The notes: generated by a model from the sequence alone, not told the origin. A DNA stretch of 64,000 nucleotides from Limnanthes douglasii subsp. nivea (GCA_036936605.1 JAUPFV010000005.1:124428453-124492452), one strand, 5' to 3'; positions 11,795 through 23,214 are shown, numbered from the stretch's first letter. Made by a program: numbers and translations.

Positions 11795-12175
11795 AGATAG
11801 TTCTTGTTATATGGAAAGTGATGCTAGCCATCTTGTCACATGAACTCCTAGTCTAATTTCTCTAACATCTGAGTATTCTGTTAAGAAAACTATAACTGCT
11901 TAAAGTGGTGAAAACTTAAGATTACATACCTAGGTAACTCAAAAATTAACACACCTACAACTAAAATATTATCCTCAACAATATACCACATATTTCCAAA
12001 ATTAATAAAAACTTGTTATCAGTTTATCAGCTTACTTCATAGAATCATATATATATCTTGAATTTCATTAAAAAAAATGTTTGTTTTGTTAAGGACAATA
12101 CCACAAGGACAGTGCTGCTTATAGGGACAATGCCACAAGGACAATGCTGCTTATAGGAAAATTGAGTTTTTTCAG
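11795..12175 (+). pseudogene. Copia-type protease remnant
   Basis: SCYMESDASHLVT near 11798-11840 corresponds to the Copia protease active site (usually DSGASHHVT), with both active-site residues changed. Later phrases resemble the protease C-terminus (KLVISLSAYF, then IYLEFH.KK). Several stops. The coding similarity ends in a local duplication near 12090-12160. Confidence 0.5.
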
Positions 12176-12283
12176 TCTGATTGGAGAGGTGAGTTTAGAT
12201 GTTTTGTTCCTTTGGAAAAAGAGAGTGAGATTCTGCTCAAAACAATCTACCATCACACCTCTGCTCAAAACAATCTACCATCA
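12090..12283. repeat. Two adjacent short tandem duplications
   Basis: GGACAATGCCACAAGGACAA followed by TGCTGCTTATAGG occurs twice in about 12090-12158 with near identity. CTGCTCAAAACAATCTACCA occurs at 12233 and again at 12261, a 28-bp unit. Both look like replication-slippage or repair duplications inside the decayed Copia protease region. Confidence 0.75.
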
Positions 12284-12349
12284 TGTGTCACACTTTTTGC
12301 CCAATACAAGGTTCAATATTGTTTTTAGCCTAAGGTATACTTAATTCCT

Positions 12350-12850
12350 ACCTATTTAACAAACATGTTCCCACAATTGCGTCAATGGATTTACCCTATA
12401 AAAAACTACTCAATTATACACCCGATTATAATTTCCTAAAATTGTTTGGGTGTGTTTGTTTTCCATGTCTAAGGCCTTATCAATTTTTTTAAAAAAATTT
12501 AATTCAATCAAGTGCATTTTCCTAGGGGATAATAATATCCATAAATGACATAAATGCATTACCTCAACAAAAAGAGTATGTATCTAGGAATGTGGTTTTC
12601 ACTGAATTTGAAATTTTATGTACTGCATGATTTATAAACACTATTCCTAATTCTACACGTGTTTACATTTTACGTTGACCTTTCCGCAGAACTCATGTAG
12701 CTATATTTTATACTAACCGAAATAGCTTTCCAATCTCTCGATCTTTGGTTATCTGTGACCAAATTCCAATCTTCTTACCAACCCTTTTTCTCAAGAAAAC
12801 TCTTGCTAATTTTTTTACCCTTTCACTCGAGAGCGGAAATCAGAACTCAA
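12350..12850. other. No feature recognised
   Basis: AT-rich, without coding similarity that I can see. If the flanking direct repeats are Copia LTRs, this is what remains of the deleted pol region and 3' untranslated part. Confidence 0.4.
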
Positions 12851-12854
12851 ATTG

Positions 12855-13190
12855 TGATGAGAAGAGTTGAAGAAGAATCAACACACTGACCATGCATGAT
12901 TTCCACAGCGTATATAGAAGAAGAGAAAAACTTGTCTAAAATAATAATAATATTTTAAGATGTCTGACTAAGGGTTTCCGTGTTTGGAACACCCCGACTA
13001 TTTTTAGGGTTGAGTTGTCAGATGTGTTGGGTTAAAAACAAAAGTACATAAACCTTATATAACTTGGGTCGGACTCGCACAATTACCTAAGGTCAAGCCC
13101 CAAACATTTACAAATTAAAGTTAAAAAATAATTACAACAACAAGGACTATTGCAATGTAATGATTTTGTTCCCATTATTATATTCCTATG
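12855..13190. repeat. Diverged direct repeat, copy 2, first fragment
   Basis: It matches 10250-10590 in order (GAGTTGAAGAAGAATCAACA, GGTTTCCGTGTTTGGAACAC, GGGTTGAGTTGTCA, AACATTTACAAATTAAAG, GTAATGATTTTGTTCCCA). The rest of this copy appears at 23130-23214 and 33413-33480, so the copy was split by later insertions. Confidence 0.6.
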
Positions 13191-13639
13191 GTATATATTT
13201 TCTAGGTTCCTATTTAATTGTCATTTTAAAAAATTGTTAATATTACAATTTAATTGTTGTTCTCTCAAATTAAAACATCATTAAATACTTATTATATAGA
13301 TTTAGCAAACATTTATTACATTTGACTGATTTGTTTTTCTTTTCTTAATATTTATTGTATTTAACTCCTCAAATATTTTATTTTTTTTTATCAAAAAAAT
13401 ATCATTACCTTCATTAATATTAGTATCATGTTAAGAGCATCCCGAACAGATACGCTAATTGACAGTTTAAAGTAAATTTAACTATTATATATGATTTTTT
13501 TCTTTCCAACATATATGCTAGAAGAATATCTATATTTATTAGCTTAAATTATGGTAGCTATATTTGTAGTAGCAGTTACACAATAGATAAAACTAGAGGT
13601 GACAAATGGTTCTGGAACCACGGTTCAAAGCTGACAACC

Positions 13640-13815
13640 TGCTTAAGAACTGACGGTATACCTGCGAAACTGGCCTATTAGAACTGCAAACTGGCAGGAC
13701 CGCAACCCGCCAAGACCGCAACCCGCCAGGACCGCCAGACCGTCAAGACCGCATAAGGAGTAACCCGGCAGGACTGCAACCCGGCAGGACTGCGAAACCA
13801 CGGTTTATTTGTAAA
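13640..13815. repeat. Subterminal repeats of hAT-A, left end
   Basis: Multiple short copies of GCAGGACCGCAACCCG-like units lie within 13690-13800, ending with paired ACCACGGTTTATT / ACCGCGGTTTATT motifs. The same units in inverted orientation occur at both ends of hAT-B. Subterminal repeat clusters are typical transposase contact sites in hAT elements; that role is inferred. Confidence 0.7.
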
Positions 13816-14561
13816 AAACCGCGGTTTATTGGTAAATATTATAAATGTTTTATTTATTTTGTAACCAAAATGTTATATTTAAAAAATATTGAGATATTGC
13901 ATATTATTATAGAATTATTATTACATTTTTGTTAATATTAATTTGTTTTGGTTATTAATATTTTAAGTGTTGTAATTATTATATAGTCTAAAATTTTAAA
14001 TATTACTTATGTTATTATCACATTTTGAATATTATTATTATGTTTTTAGATCTAATATTAGTAGTGTTGATTTTAATATTACAAACCAAAACTATATCTT
14101 ATCATGTTAAAATATCACAAATTTTATGGTTATAATTTTAATATTACATTTTGAATTTTATTACTATGATTTGTTTTTAAATATTACAAGTGTTTGTTAT
14201 TATTTTTAAACCAAAATCATATTTTATCATGCAAAAATATTACAAGTTATATTTATTATTTTTTAATATGAGATTTTGAATTTTATTATTGTATTTGTGA
14301 TTAGGTTTTAAATATTACAAGTGTTATTTATTATTTTTAAGTTATATGATTAATTTCTCTTCCGTTCGGAAAGATGGCCGTTTCTTTTCTCCAAGAACCT
14401 TCCCCTGTTTTTCAAGAACAATTCTGATTCCTGAGTATTCTCTGGTGGCTGGTGCCCTTCTCCGGGCTTCTGCCTCTTCTTAATTGATTCAGTCTTATTG
14501 TTATCTTCAGTGATTGCTTCTTGGCAATCTGTTCGTTGGTTTTGTTACTCTGTTTTTGCAA

Positions 14562-15866
14562 ATGGAAAACAGAGAATTAGATGTAAATGAATTTCCAATG
14601 CTGAATGTTGATCAGGTTGCAGCTCCGATCAATCCTTCTAATGCAGTTACCATATCTTATTCGGAAACTGTGAAACAAAAACCTTTGGTAAAGGATACGT
14701 TTCCGGAATTCGTCAAAGATTCTGGTAACCACTTTTCGGTTCAATATTCTAAGGAGACAAAGGATCGTCTTCTGATCCAGTCAAGAGTTACGTTGATTGG
14801 AAAGTTTGCGGATGGAATTCCTAAGCGTGCTTCGCTTCAAAGATTTCTTGATTCTCTTAGGTTTAAAGGAAGTTTTTCTTTCATTGCAATTGATTCTCGT
14901 CATATATTCATTGAGTTTTGTCTTAAAGAGGATGTGAGTCTTCTCTGGTCTCGATGTGTTTGGTCTGTGGATGGGAAAAGCATGCGAGTGCTCAAATGGG
15001 ATCCTGAGTTTAAGAAGAATGTTGAGAATCCGGTAGTATTGTTATGGGTCAGGTTTGAACAGGTGCCAGAGTTTATGTACAATGTCTCGGTTATTCATGA
15101 TCTTGCATTATCTATAGGTATTGTTCATAAATTTTTGGTTCCTAAAAGGCATCGAGCCAGTAGAAACGCCTGTTTTGCTCAGGTAGAAGTAAATGCTGCT
15201 AAAGAGTTAAAGAGGAGTATGTGGGTGGGTTTTGGTGCGAATGATGGTCATTGGATTGGATTGAGTTACAAGAACGTTCCTGGGTATTGTTCTTATTGTA
15301 ATCACTTAGGTCACACAGTTAAAGAGTGCAGGAAAGTGGAAAACAAGAAAGAAGAAGTTGAACAGAATTATAAAGAAAAGGGTGATTTATTAAGTAAAGA
15401 TGTGAATTTGGTTACATCACAGAATCCTAAATCTATTCAAGAATTGCAGCCTTTGTCTCAGTCTTTGTCTCAGCCTATTACTAAGGTTTATAAAAGGAGA
15501 TTAAAATCTGTTATTACAAAAGAGGTTGAGTCTGTCAAGGACTCTATTCCTACTGGTGTTGAAGAGTGTTCTTCTAAGAATGATCAGGAGATCATTGGTG
15601 CTCTTCAGAAGCTTGATGTTGAGTTTCAAGCTTGCTATGACAATCAGGAGGTTAGCTCTTCTCCAAATCTGAAAAATGCTGGTAGTTGTGCTGTATCTCC
15701 AGGGTCTGATTCCCCTAAGTCTCCTCAAAGTTTCAGTCAACTTATCTATCAGAAAATTAAATCTGCAAACAAGAAAAAAACCAGTAAGAACTTTACAGTT
15801 AACTCTTTAAGGATAAGAGAGAGCAACATATTCAAATATTTATCTGATAATGATAAAGATATGTAG
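14562..15866 (+). CDS. LINE ORF1 protein, DUF4283 and zinc knuckle
   Basis: Nucleic-acid-binding protein of the LINE ribonucleoprotein. The frame is open from 14514, but I prefer the Met at 14562 (MENRELDVNEFPML), because the first 16 residues are hydrophobic and unlike the family. That leaves about 434 residues. A DUF4283 domain covers roughly residues 60-210, ending with VVLLWVRFEQVPEFMYNVSV. A CCHC zinc knuckle, YCSYCNHLGHTVKEC, follows near residues 245-260. The C-terminal third is polar, rich in Ser, Lys and Gln, without a recognised domain. It overlaps ORF2 by 17 bases in another frame, as expected for plant L1 elements. No internal stop. Confidence 0.85.
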   Translation: MENRELDVNEFPMLNVDQVAAPINPSNAVTISYSETVKQKPLVKDTFPEFVKDSGNHFSVQYSKETKDRLLIQSRVTLIGKFADGIPKRASLQRFLDSLRFKGSFSFIAIDSRHIFIEFCLKEDVSLLWSRCVWSVDGKSMRVLKWDPEFKKNVENPVVLLWVRFEQVPEFMYNVSVIHDLALSIGIVHKFLVPKRHRASRNACFAQVEVNAAKELKRSMWVGFGANDGHWIGLSYKNVPGYCSYCNHLGHTVKECRKVENKKEEVEQNYKEKGDLLSKDVNLVTSQNPKSIQELQPLSQSLSQPITKVYKRRLKSVITKEVESVKDSIPTGVEECSSKNDQEIIGALQKLDVEFQACYDNQEVSSSPNLKNAGSCAVSPGSDSPKSPQSFSQLIYQKIKSANKKKTSKNFTVNSLRIRESNIFKYLSDNDKDM

Positions 15867-18800
15867 TTGGAATGCTCGTGGTATCAATAATGCTTCTACC
15901 ATATCTAGGCTAAAGTTTATGATTCAAAATGATAAGATTAAGGTCTTTACCATTCAAGAGCCAATGGCTAAGGTTGATAAGATTGGGAGGATTTCTGCTA
16001 GTATTGGGCTGAATAATTATGCTTATAATTGTTCAAATAAAGTTTGGGTTTTTTGGTCTTCTGATGTTAGCATTAATATTATGTTGGATCATGAGCAGTT
16101 TCTCCATATGAGTATTAGCTTTAATACTCTAAACTTTTCCCTCACTTCTATTTATGCTAAGAGTACTAGGGTTCTTCGTAAAGAGTTGTGGAATAATTTG
16201 GTTACCCTTGCCAATGATAGTATCCCCTGGTTACTTGCTGGGGATTTCAATGCTATAACTAGTTCTGAGGACCAGATGGGTTGTTCTAGTTTTGATTTTG
16301 GGAGTTCTGATGACTTCAATGAAACGATTAGAGTCTGTAACTTGGAAGACACAGGTTTTGTGGGTTCTAGGTTCACTTGGAGCAACAATCGTTGCTGGAA
16401 AAGGCTTGACAGAATATTAGCTAATCAATGCATGACTTCTACTTTTCAGAGCATTCAGGTGTTTCACATGGTCAGGACTTTTTCTGACCATGCTCCTTTA
16501 CTTATCTCTATATCTACTAATTCTAATACTGTTCTTCAATATAATAAATGTAATTTCAAATTCCTAAATGCCTGGATCAATGACTCTGGTTTCTTAAGTA
16601 TGGTTAAGTTGTGTTGGGATACTCCTTGTTATGGCAGTCATAGTAATGTTTTTTGGTATAAATTGAAAAGGTTAAAGAAAAGGCTTGTTGATTGGAATAA
16701 AACCTATTATGGGAACATTTTCAGTAAAGTTAAGCTGGCTGCTGATGAAGTCTCTACTAATGAGGCTATTCATTTAAGTGATAACAGTTTTATTTCTAAA
16801 GCTAGATTGGATGCTTCTAATGAGACTCTTATTGAAGCCCTAAAAGCTGAGGAATCCTATTGGAAGCAGAAGTGCTTCAATACTTGGCTTAATGAAGGGG
16901 ATAGAAATACGAAGATCTACCATAGATATGTCTCTAAGCAGCATAAAAGGAATTTTATTGCTGGTATTAAGCAGGATGGCAGATGGCTCTACAATCAAGA
17001 AGATATAGCTAAGTCAGCTGAAACTCACTTTAAAAATATTCTATCTATTGGTTCTACTGATAATCTATCTAATCTTGATATGCAGGACAGTATTTTTTCT
17101 AATATCCCTAGGACTATTACTAATGCTGATAGCTGTTTCTTACTTAGATATGCTAATACTGATGAAATTTGGGCTATAATCAGTAAGATGAAGAAAGACA
17201 GTGCAGCTGGCACTGATGGATTCAATACTGTCTTTTTAAAAACTTGCTGGGATATAATCAAAGTGGATATGTGTAATGCTATAAATGCCTATCTTAAGGG
17301 TGGAAGTGTCCCAAAAGGGGTATTTGCCACTGGGATTTGTCTAATTCCCAAAGGCCCTAATCCTATTAATTAGGATAATTTTAGGCCTATTAGCCTCTGT
17401 TCTATATTTAATAGGGTTATTTCTAGCCTTATTAACTGTAGGTTGGCTGTTTTGCTTCCTAAAATTGTGTCTAATAGTCAAGGGGGGCCTTTATACAAGA
17501 AAGGCTCATTCATGAAAACATTCTCATTACTAAGGAAATGATTCATAACATCAATAGAAGACCTAGTAAGGGGAATGTTATTATGCAATTAGACATGACT
17601 AAAGCATTTTACAAAATGTTTCATGCTTTTGTATTAAAGGTTCTTGATTGTTTTGGGTTCTCTAAGGACTTTACTTCTCTGATTAATACTCTTATTTCTA
17701 ACATAATGGTTTCTGTTTTAATAAATGGGTTAAGTGTAGGCTATTTCCCTCAAAAGAAAGGTTTGAGACAGGGTGATCCCCTGTCTCCTAGCCTTTTTAT
17801 CATTGCTCAGGATGTGTTATCAAGGGGAATTCAGTATTTATTTAACCAGAATGATAGTATGAAATTTTATACTAAGTCTAATTACGTCTTGCCAAGTTTA
17901 TCCTTTGCAGATGACATCATCATCTTTACAAATAGCTTGCCTTCCTCTATTCTGAAGCTTGGTGACCTGCTGGATAAATATCAAACATTCAGTGGTCAAG
18001 TTGTGAACAAAAACAAAACTAAAGTTATTACTTCTGCCAAATTCAGCCAAAGTGGTGCTTCTAGGCTAAGGATGGCTACTGGTTTTAATATTGATTCTGG
18101 TCCATTCAACTACTTGGGCATTACTATTGCTATCAACAATAAAGGGAAGAACTTCTTACCCCTTATTGAAAAGATTCATAATAAGATTCAGATTTGGGAT
18201 ATGAAAAATCTGTCTTTTGGAGGCAGATTATCCCTTATCTCTAATGTGCTATATCATATAGTGTATTTTTGGATGCATAATAGCTATATTCCTAACTCTA
18301 TTCTTAATAAGATTGATCTTTGTTTTAATAGATTTTTGTGGAGGTCCAAATATAACGAGAAGTCCATACATTGGACTTCTTGGAATATGGTTTGCAAACC
18401 CTTTGTGGAGGGTGGGCTTAATACTAAAAGTCTTGCTGATATTCAGCTTGCTTTTAGTTTTAAACTCTGGTTTCTGTTCCGTAAAAAATCCTCTTTATGG
18501 TCTGACTTAATGCACAAGTCTTATTGTGCTAATATCCATCCTTCTAAGGACAGTTATAAAACTACTGACTCCATCGTTTGGAAAAGGTTGTGCTCTGTTA
18601 AGGATAAGGCAGAGCAGCATGTTAGTTGGGTCCTGGGGAAGGGTAATGTGGATTTTTGGCATGATGCTTGGAGTGGTTTGCCTCCTATAGTATCTGGTAT
18701 GGGTGACATGGATTGGTTCTTGCCAGCTTCTGTAAAGTCCTTTTGGAAAGGGTCTAATTGGGATATCCAGGCTTTGTTGTCTGTTTTAAATCAGGATCAA

Positions 18801-19960
18801 GTTAACAAAATATGTTCTTTAAAGCTCAATGTTGATCAGGATGATCACATTGTTTGGAATTTATCAAAAACAAAGAAATTTAACACTTTTGAAACTTGGA
18901 ACAACATTAGAAAAGTTAACAATAAATCAAGCTTATTTAAAAAGATTTGGAGTCACATTATTCCTAGAAAATTTTCTTTTTTATGTTGGAAAGTTATTAA
19001 AAACTTTATCCCAATTGACAGTATAGCCTTTCTAAAAGACACTTTACAATTGTGTCTAAATGCCAGTTCTGTTGTAATAGGGAGGATAAGAGGCATCTTT
19101 TCATTAACTGTGATTATTCCTGGGCTATTTGGAACTATTTTGGCTTACTGTTTAAGGTTCCTATCTATAGGCATATGTCTGTTAATCATTTGCTCTACAC
19201 TTGGTTTGGTTTTTCTAAAAGCTCCTTTCATATAACTCATCTAGTCCCTCTGGTTATATGCTGGACTATATGGTTCAATCGTAATAACTCTAAATTCAAC
19301 AACACTTTTGATAATTTCAAGAGTGCTGGTGATAGAGTCCATAGGATCATTATGGCTATTGACTCTGGGGATAAGCTATGCTCTAAACACTGGTCTATGG
19401 TCTATAATGCAGGGTCTGCTATGAGATGTAAATCTATTGAAAAAAGGAAAAAGAGAGTGGCTTACCTGAAGTGGCTAGCTCCTCCTCCTGGCCGTTTGAA
19501 GATCAATGTGGATGGTGCTTGTCAAAACTCTGGTGAATCGAGTGGTGGTCTCATCGTCAGGGATGATCGTGGGGATATTTTTTTGGTGAAAGGGTTTGTT
19601 TTTGGGAAATTGAACCCATTCCAGGCTGAATTCAAAGCTTTAATTTAGGGACTTCTCACTTGCAAGCGTTGTGGCTGGGTTGATGTCGATATAGAGTCAG
19701 ATAGTCTGGCTTTTATCGACATGCTTGTAAGTGGAACTTCTGTGTTTTCTCTGGAGCCTTTGCGAAGTGTTTGCAGAAGCTTAATCAAGCCAGGAATGGC
19801 TCTCCGTCACATATCCAGAACACAGAATCATGCTGCGAACTGGATTGCAAAGAGGGTCATTCTTGTTCGTCGAAACTTTGCTTGTGAGGGTTTCGATGTT
19901 CCAAGTCAGCTTCTCGCTATTACTACCCTTGAAAGTCTGGGGCTTGGCTATTTTGGTTAG
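15850..19960 (+). pseudogene. LINE ORF2: endonuclease, reverse transcriptase, RNase H; disrupted
   Basis: The start MIKICSWNARGINN begins an endonuclease with TIQEP, WLLAGDFNAITSSEDQ, RFTWSN and FSDHAPLLI boxes. RT follows: IISKMKKDSAAGTDGF, a readable DNFRPISL box, MQLDMTKAFYKM (motif A; the usual second Asp is Tyr), GLRQGDPLSP and SFADDIIIF with both catalytic Asp. A zf-RVT region follows, then an RNase H domain with INVDGACQNSG, AEFKAL and IESDS boxes and an NHAAN box. Breaks: TAG at 17371, a frameshift in a G run near 17480, a frameshift near 19050 and TAG at 19646. Enzyme would be inactive as it stands. It cuts the target and copies the element RNA in intact relatives. Confidence 0.9.
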
Positions 19961-20299
19961 GGTTTGTTATTTTGAGGCTGATTTTCTGATTTGAAGCTAG
20001 CTTATAGGGTTTTCGAGGCGAATAATGGTGCGTTTTGCTTTGGATCGAGATTTGGTTGAGCTTGGTTGCTGATCTGAGAAGTCGATTTGGAGATGGAGGC
20101 GACTGTCTGTGGGTTTTGTGAAGAGAGGGTATCCAATTGGGGCTTAATCGATTTAGGGTTTCTTAAATTTTTGTCTTTATTTTCGAAGCCCCTCTATGTT
20201 TGTTTTTTATTACAATTTTGTCCTAAATCTTTGTAAAACTCGTTATTCAGTAATATACTATTGGTTTTGCTTAAAAAAAAGAAAAAGAAAAGAAAAATA

Positions 20300-20745
20300 A
20301 AGTTATATTGTTATAATTTTAATATTACATTTTGAATTTTATTATTGTGATTAGGTTTTAAATATTACAAGTGTTATTTATTATTTTTAAGTTATATTGT
20401 TATAATTTTAATATTACATTTTGAATTTTATTATTGTGATTAGGTTTTAAATATTACAAGTGTTATTTATTATTTTTAAGTTATATTGTTATAATTTTAA
20501 TATTACATTTTGAATTTTATTATTGTGATTAGGTTTTAAATATTACAAGTGTTATTTATTATTTTTAAGTTATATTGTTATAATTTTAATATTACATTTT
20601 GAATTTTATTATTGTGATTTGGTTTTAAATATAACAAGTGCTATTTATTATTTTTAAGTTATATTGTTATAATTTTAATATTACATTTTGAATTTTATTA
20701 TTGTGATTTGGTTTTAAATATTAAAAATGTTATTTATTATTTTTT
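20300..20745. repeat. 89-bp tandem repeat in the hAT-A arm
   Basis: The phrase AAGTTATATTGTTATAATTT starts at 20300, 20389, 20478, 20567 and 20656, a constant 89-bp period over five units, with only scattered substitutions. The same unit, more diverged, precedes the LINE at about 14130-14347, so the LINE inserted into the array. hAT-B has only a single diverged unit in its right arm (near 28570-28690). Confidence 0.9.
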
Positions 20746-20901
20746 AAACCAAAATCATATTTTATCATGCTAAAATATTACAAGTTTTATTAAAATATTT
20801 AATATTACAAATGCTAAAATATTACAAGTCATATTAAAATATTTAATATTACAAATGCTAAAATATTACAAGTTATATTAAAATATTTAATACTACAATT
20901 G

Positions 20902-21423
20902 CTAAAATACATTTTTTAGTCTCTTGTCGCTAACCACTTTTATAAGTCGCAAAACTTTCTCAACAGTAGCTGCAATTTGTAATGGATCTCCCAAAACTTG
21001 TCCTCGAGTCTCACGATTAACCTTACTTAACGCAGCAGCAATCAAATCGACCATCTTCGTCTTCGTACTAAGACTTTGTTTAGGAACAACGGTCTTACTC
21101 TTAGTCTTAGTTATAGTTGGGTGTTTGACACTTCGTGTCACCTTGTCGACCATTTTAGAACTAAAATTTGGTTTGGCGGTCTTACTCAAAGTCGTACGTG
21201 TAGTACTAACAAGTTTGACGTTTCGCCTCTCCTTATCAGAAATTTTCAAACTAAAATTTTGTTTGAGAGTCTTACTCATATTCGTAGGTTCAGTGGCACA
21301 TTTGATGCGTCTTGTGATCGGATCCCTCTCGGGTGGAGGAGACATCATATAAGAATAAAATTCCGAAAAATCAGTTTTCGGAGTTGCTTGTCCTAACCTG
21401 TTGTTGAAGCCACAAGACGACAT
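20902..21423 (-). CDS. Unrecognised basic 173-residue protein of hAT-A
   Basis: A fully open 173-codon frame without a match that I recognise. It is Lys, Thr and Ser rich and contains two imperfect 35-residue repeats (LKQNFSLKISDKERRNVK, then AKPNFSSKMVDKVTRSVK). The C-terminus (MVDLIAAALSKVN, then ATVEKVLRLIKVV) looks helical. Its 5' leader and the control region upstream (21565-21740) match those of the hAT-B transposase, so it sits where the transposase gene should start. It may be a captured host fragment or a fast-evolving transposon protein. The lack of stops among decayed neighbours is notable, but expression is unknown. Confidence 0.55.
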   Translation of the reverse strand: MSSCGFNNRLGQATPKTDFSEFYSYMMSPPPERDPITRRIKCATEPTNMSKTLKQNFSLKISDKERRNVKLVSTTRTTLSKTAKPNFSSKMVDKVTRSVKHPTITKTKSKTVVPKQSLSTKTKMVDLIAAALSKVNRETRGQVLGDPLQIAATVEKVLRLIKVVSDKRLKNVF

Positions 21424-21564
21424 TGGAAATTTGAAATAAACACAAATAATAACTAATACAAACTAATAACATTTTTTTTCGAAAAAAAAATCTAACTATT
21501 TCGAAAAGAGAAGTACAATATGTAAAATACAAAAGTTAAGCTTAATAAAAAATCTAGAACAAGT

Positions 21565-21740
21565 TGAGATGAACATGACTTTCGGACCATCCGGACCTGC
21601 GTCCGGATGCCCCGGACGAAAAGCGCAACGGCTAGTTTCAAAAACTAGCCGTTGCGTTTAAATCGTGCGGACCATCCGCACGACTGACCGGATGGTCCGC
21701 ACGGTGACGTCACGGATGACGTCACTTGCTGACGTCATCC
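21565..21740 (-). promoter_or_regulatory. hAT-A central control region
   Basis: Contains GGACCATCC/GGATGGTCC-type repeats, a perfect hairpin with 15-bp arms (21624-21638 and 21642-21656, core CAACGGCTAGTTT) and three TGACGTCA palindromes at 21705, 21717 and 21730. The same set of motifs occurs in hAT-B at 25868-26057 in the opposite orientation. TGACGTCA is the general core recognised by bZIP factors; binding here is inference. Confidence 0.7.
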
Positions 21741-22480
21741 GTGACTGATTTTTTTTAAAAATATATTTTTTTTTATAAAAAAATTAATTTTTTTAAAAGG
21801 TATGCACTTTAAACTATTTAAAAAAAATCAAAACTCTATATATAGGATTCCGCACTAATATTTTAAAAAAAATTAAAAAAAAATTATATAAATAGGAAAT
21901 TCAAACTATTATTTTAAAAAAAATCTATAAATAGATTTTTCGAACTATTAGTTTTTTAATAATTTTAGTACTTTTATGAAAAAAATATATATTAAATTCT
22001 CTAGATTATTGAAAGAAATTTTATATTATTAACCCTCCTTTTTTTTCTAGTTTATTGAAAGAAATTTTATATTATTAACAAGTTAATTTGGAACATAATA
22101 GATAGTTTATATTGTTGATGATGTTAATCTCCTAAATAAATATATTTAATTAATTATATTTAATTATGTCATCGTAATATAATTCCTTTTTAGGAACCAA
22201 ATTATAGATAGTTAATTGAAATACATTTGGTATTTTTGAATTTATTTCACAACCAAATTACATGTGTTTATGCAATTGGAACATAATCCAAATTTATACA
22301 ATTTTTAAAACTTTAAATTTATACTTCAAAAATTGAATACTTCAAATATTAAATTTATACTTCAAATGCTGTAAATTTGTAATCGAAATACAAGTAGATG
22401 TACTTATTTTATTTAATATCTACCTAATATTAAATAAAATATCTTCGATACATAAATATAAATAGAAAAGAAAACGTATC
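21741..22480. other. AT-rich hAT-A segment, no gene
   Basis: In hAT-B the corresponding side carries the second gene (24373-25641 on -). In hAT-A that gene is missing and only AT-rich sequence with no ORF of note remains, so hAT-A has lost one of the two family genes. Confidence 0.5.
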
Positions 22481-22677
22481 AAAATCAAATTACAATTATT
22501 TTTTTAGAAAGTAATTGATGATTATAAAATTTCGATTAAAATGATAACATATTTAAATTAAAATACATGAAATAGAATAATTAACTCGTGTATATGGTAC
22601 ATATCTCATTTATTGAAATTAGATTCAATTAACACTTACAAATTAATTTTAAATAACATTATAAAATATTCTGATAA

Positions 22678-22923
22678 ACGGTTCTTAAATGGTTTGGCTG
22701 ATGGTTTGAACCGATAAACGGTTCTTAAATGGTTCGTCTGGTGGTTTGAACTGACCGTTTAACTGTGAAACTGGCCCATTAAGACTGCAAACTGGCAGGA
22801 CCGCATAAGGAGCAACCCGACAGGACCGCAACCTGGCAGGACCGTAACCCGCCAGGACTGCAACCCGTGGTTCTGATTTAAACGGTGCGGGCGATTCGCG
22901 GTTCAACCCGTTTGCCACCCCTA
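22678..22923. repeat. Subterminal repeats of hAT-A, right end
   Basis: Two adjacent copies of ACGGTTCTTAAATGGTT(T/C)G followed by ..TGGTTTGAAC lie at 22678-22756, then several GGACCGCAACC-like units to 22870. The block is an inverted copy of 23255-23520 in hAT-B. Confidence 0.7.
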
Positions 22924-23129
22924 GATAAAACTTAAAACTTATTTCTTACTGACCTTATTTTTCTCCCATTATTTTATGGATTGACAACTAACTTAACTAT
23001 CTTATCTGTTGGAAGAAAAAATCTTTAAATTTACATTACCTAAATACTATCTATATTTACCTAAAAAATAAAGTATCGATTGGGGATGCTCTAAAACCTT
23101 AAACCTCGGTTGGAATAAAAAGGAGAAAG

Positions 23130-23214
23130 TAGTACATTTACAATACTAATAAAATTTGTGTAGTTGTGTAGGATCCCAATGTAACAAACCATATCCTCTT
23201 CTTGCTAAAATATA
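23130..23214. repeat. Direct repeat copy 2, second fragment
   Basis: GTGTAGGATCCCAATGTAAC followed by AAACCATATCCTCTTCTTG matches copy 1 at 10638-10680. It continues the copy that breaks off near 13190. Confidence 0.6.

Larger units (their letters stand above)
14348..20299 (+). mobile_element. Full-length L1-type LINE inserted in hAT-A
   Basis: It runs from a 5' untranslated leader, through ORF1 and ORF2, to an A-rich tail (20270-20299). Direct repeats AAGTTATAT at 14339-14347 and 20300-20308 flank it as a target duplication, and the 89-bp hAT repeat unit continues on both sides. ORF1 is fully open and ORF2 has only two nonsense changes and two frameshifts, so this is a fairly young insertion and much younger than the LINE at the window start. 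Confidence 0.9.
13594..22923 (-). mobile_element. hAT-A transposon with a LINE inside
   Basis: The ends are TAGAGGTGACAAATGG at 13594 and, read on -, TAGGGGTGGCAAACGG ending at 22923, flanked by a perfect 8-bp target duplication GATAAAAC (13586-13593 and 22924-22931). Eight bases is the hAT superfamily size. The left 750 bp is an inverted copy of the right arm of hAT-B and the right 440 bp an inverted copy of its left arm, so this is the same family in the opposite orientation. About 5.95 kb of its length is a later LINE insertion. It keeps the central control region but has no transposase, only the unrecognised ORF at 20902-21423. Confidence 0.9.
13435..23091. mobile_element. Harbinger-like MITE, split by hAT-A
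   Basis: The left end GAGCATCCCGAACAGATAC (13435) and the right end, read on -, GAGCATCCCCAATCGATAC (to 23091) form terminal inverted repeats. They are bordered by TAA at 13432-13434 and 23092-23094, the usual target duplication of PIF/Harbinger elements. Only 13435-13593 and 22932-23091 belong to the MITE, about 320 bp; the rest is hAT-A. A similar end pair lies at 29486-29680. Confidence 0.6.

Noticed and set aside
20924..21396. 142- and 106-codon + strand ORFs opposite 20902-21423
   Set aside because: The - strand frame has the matching leader and control region; the + frames are shadows.
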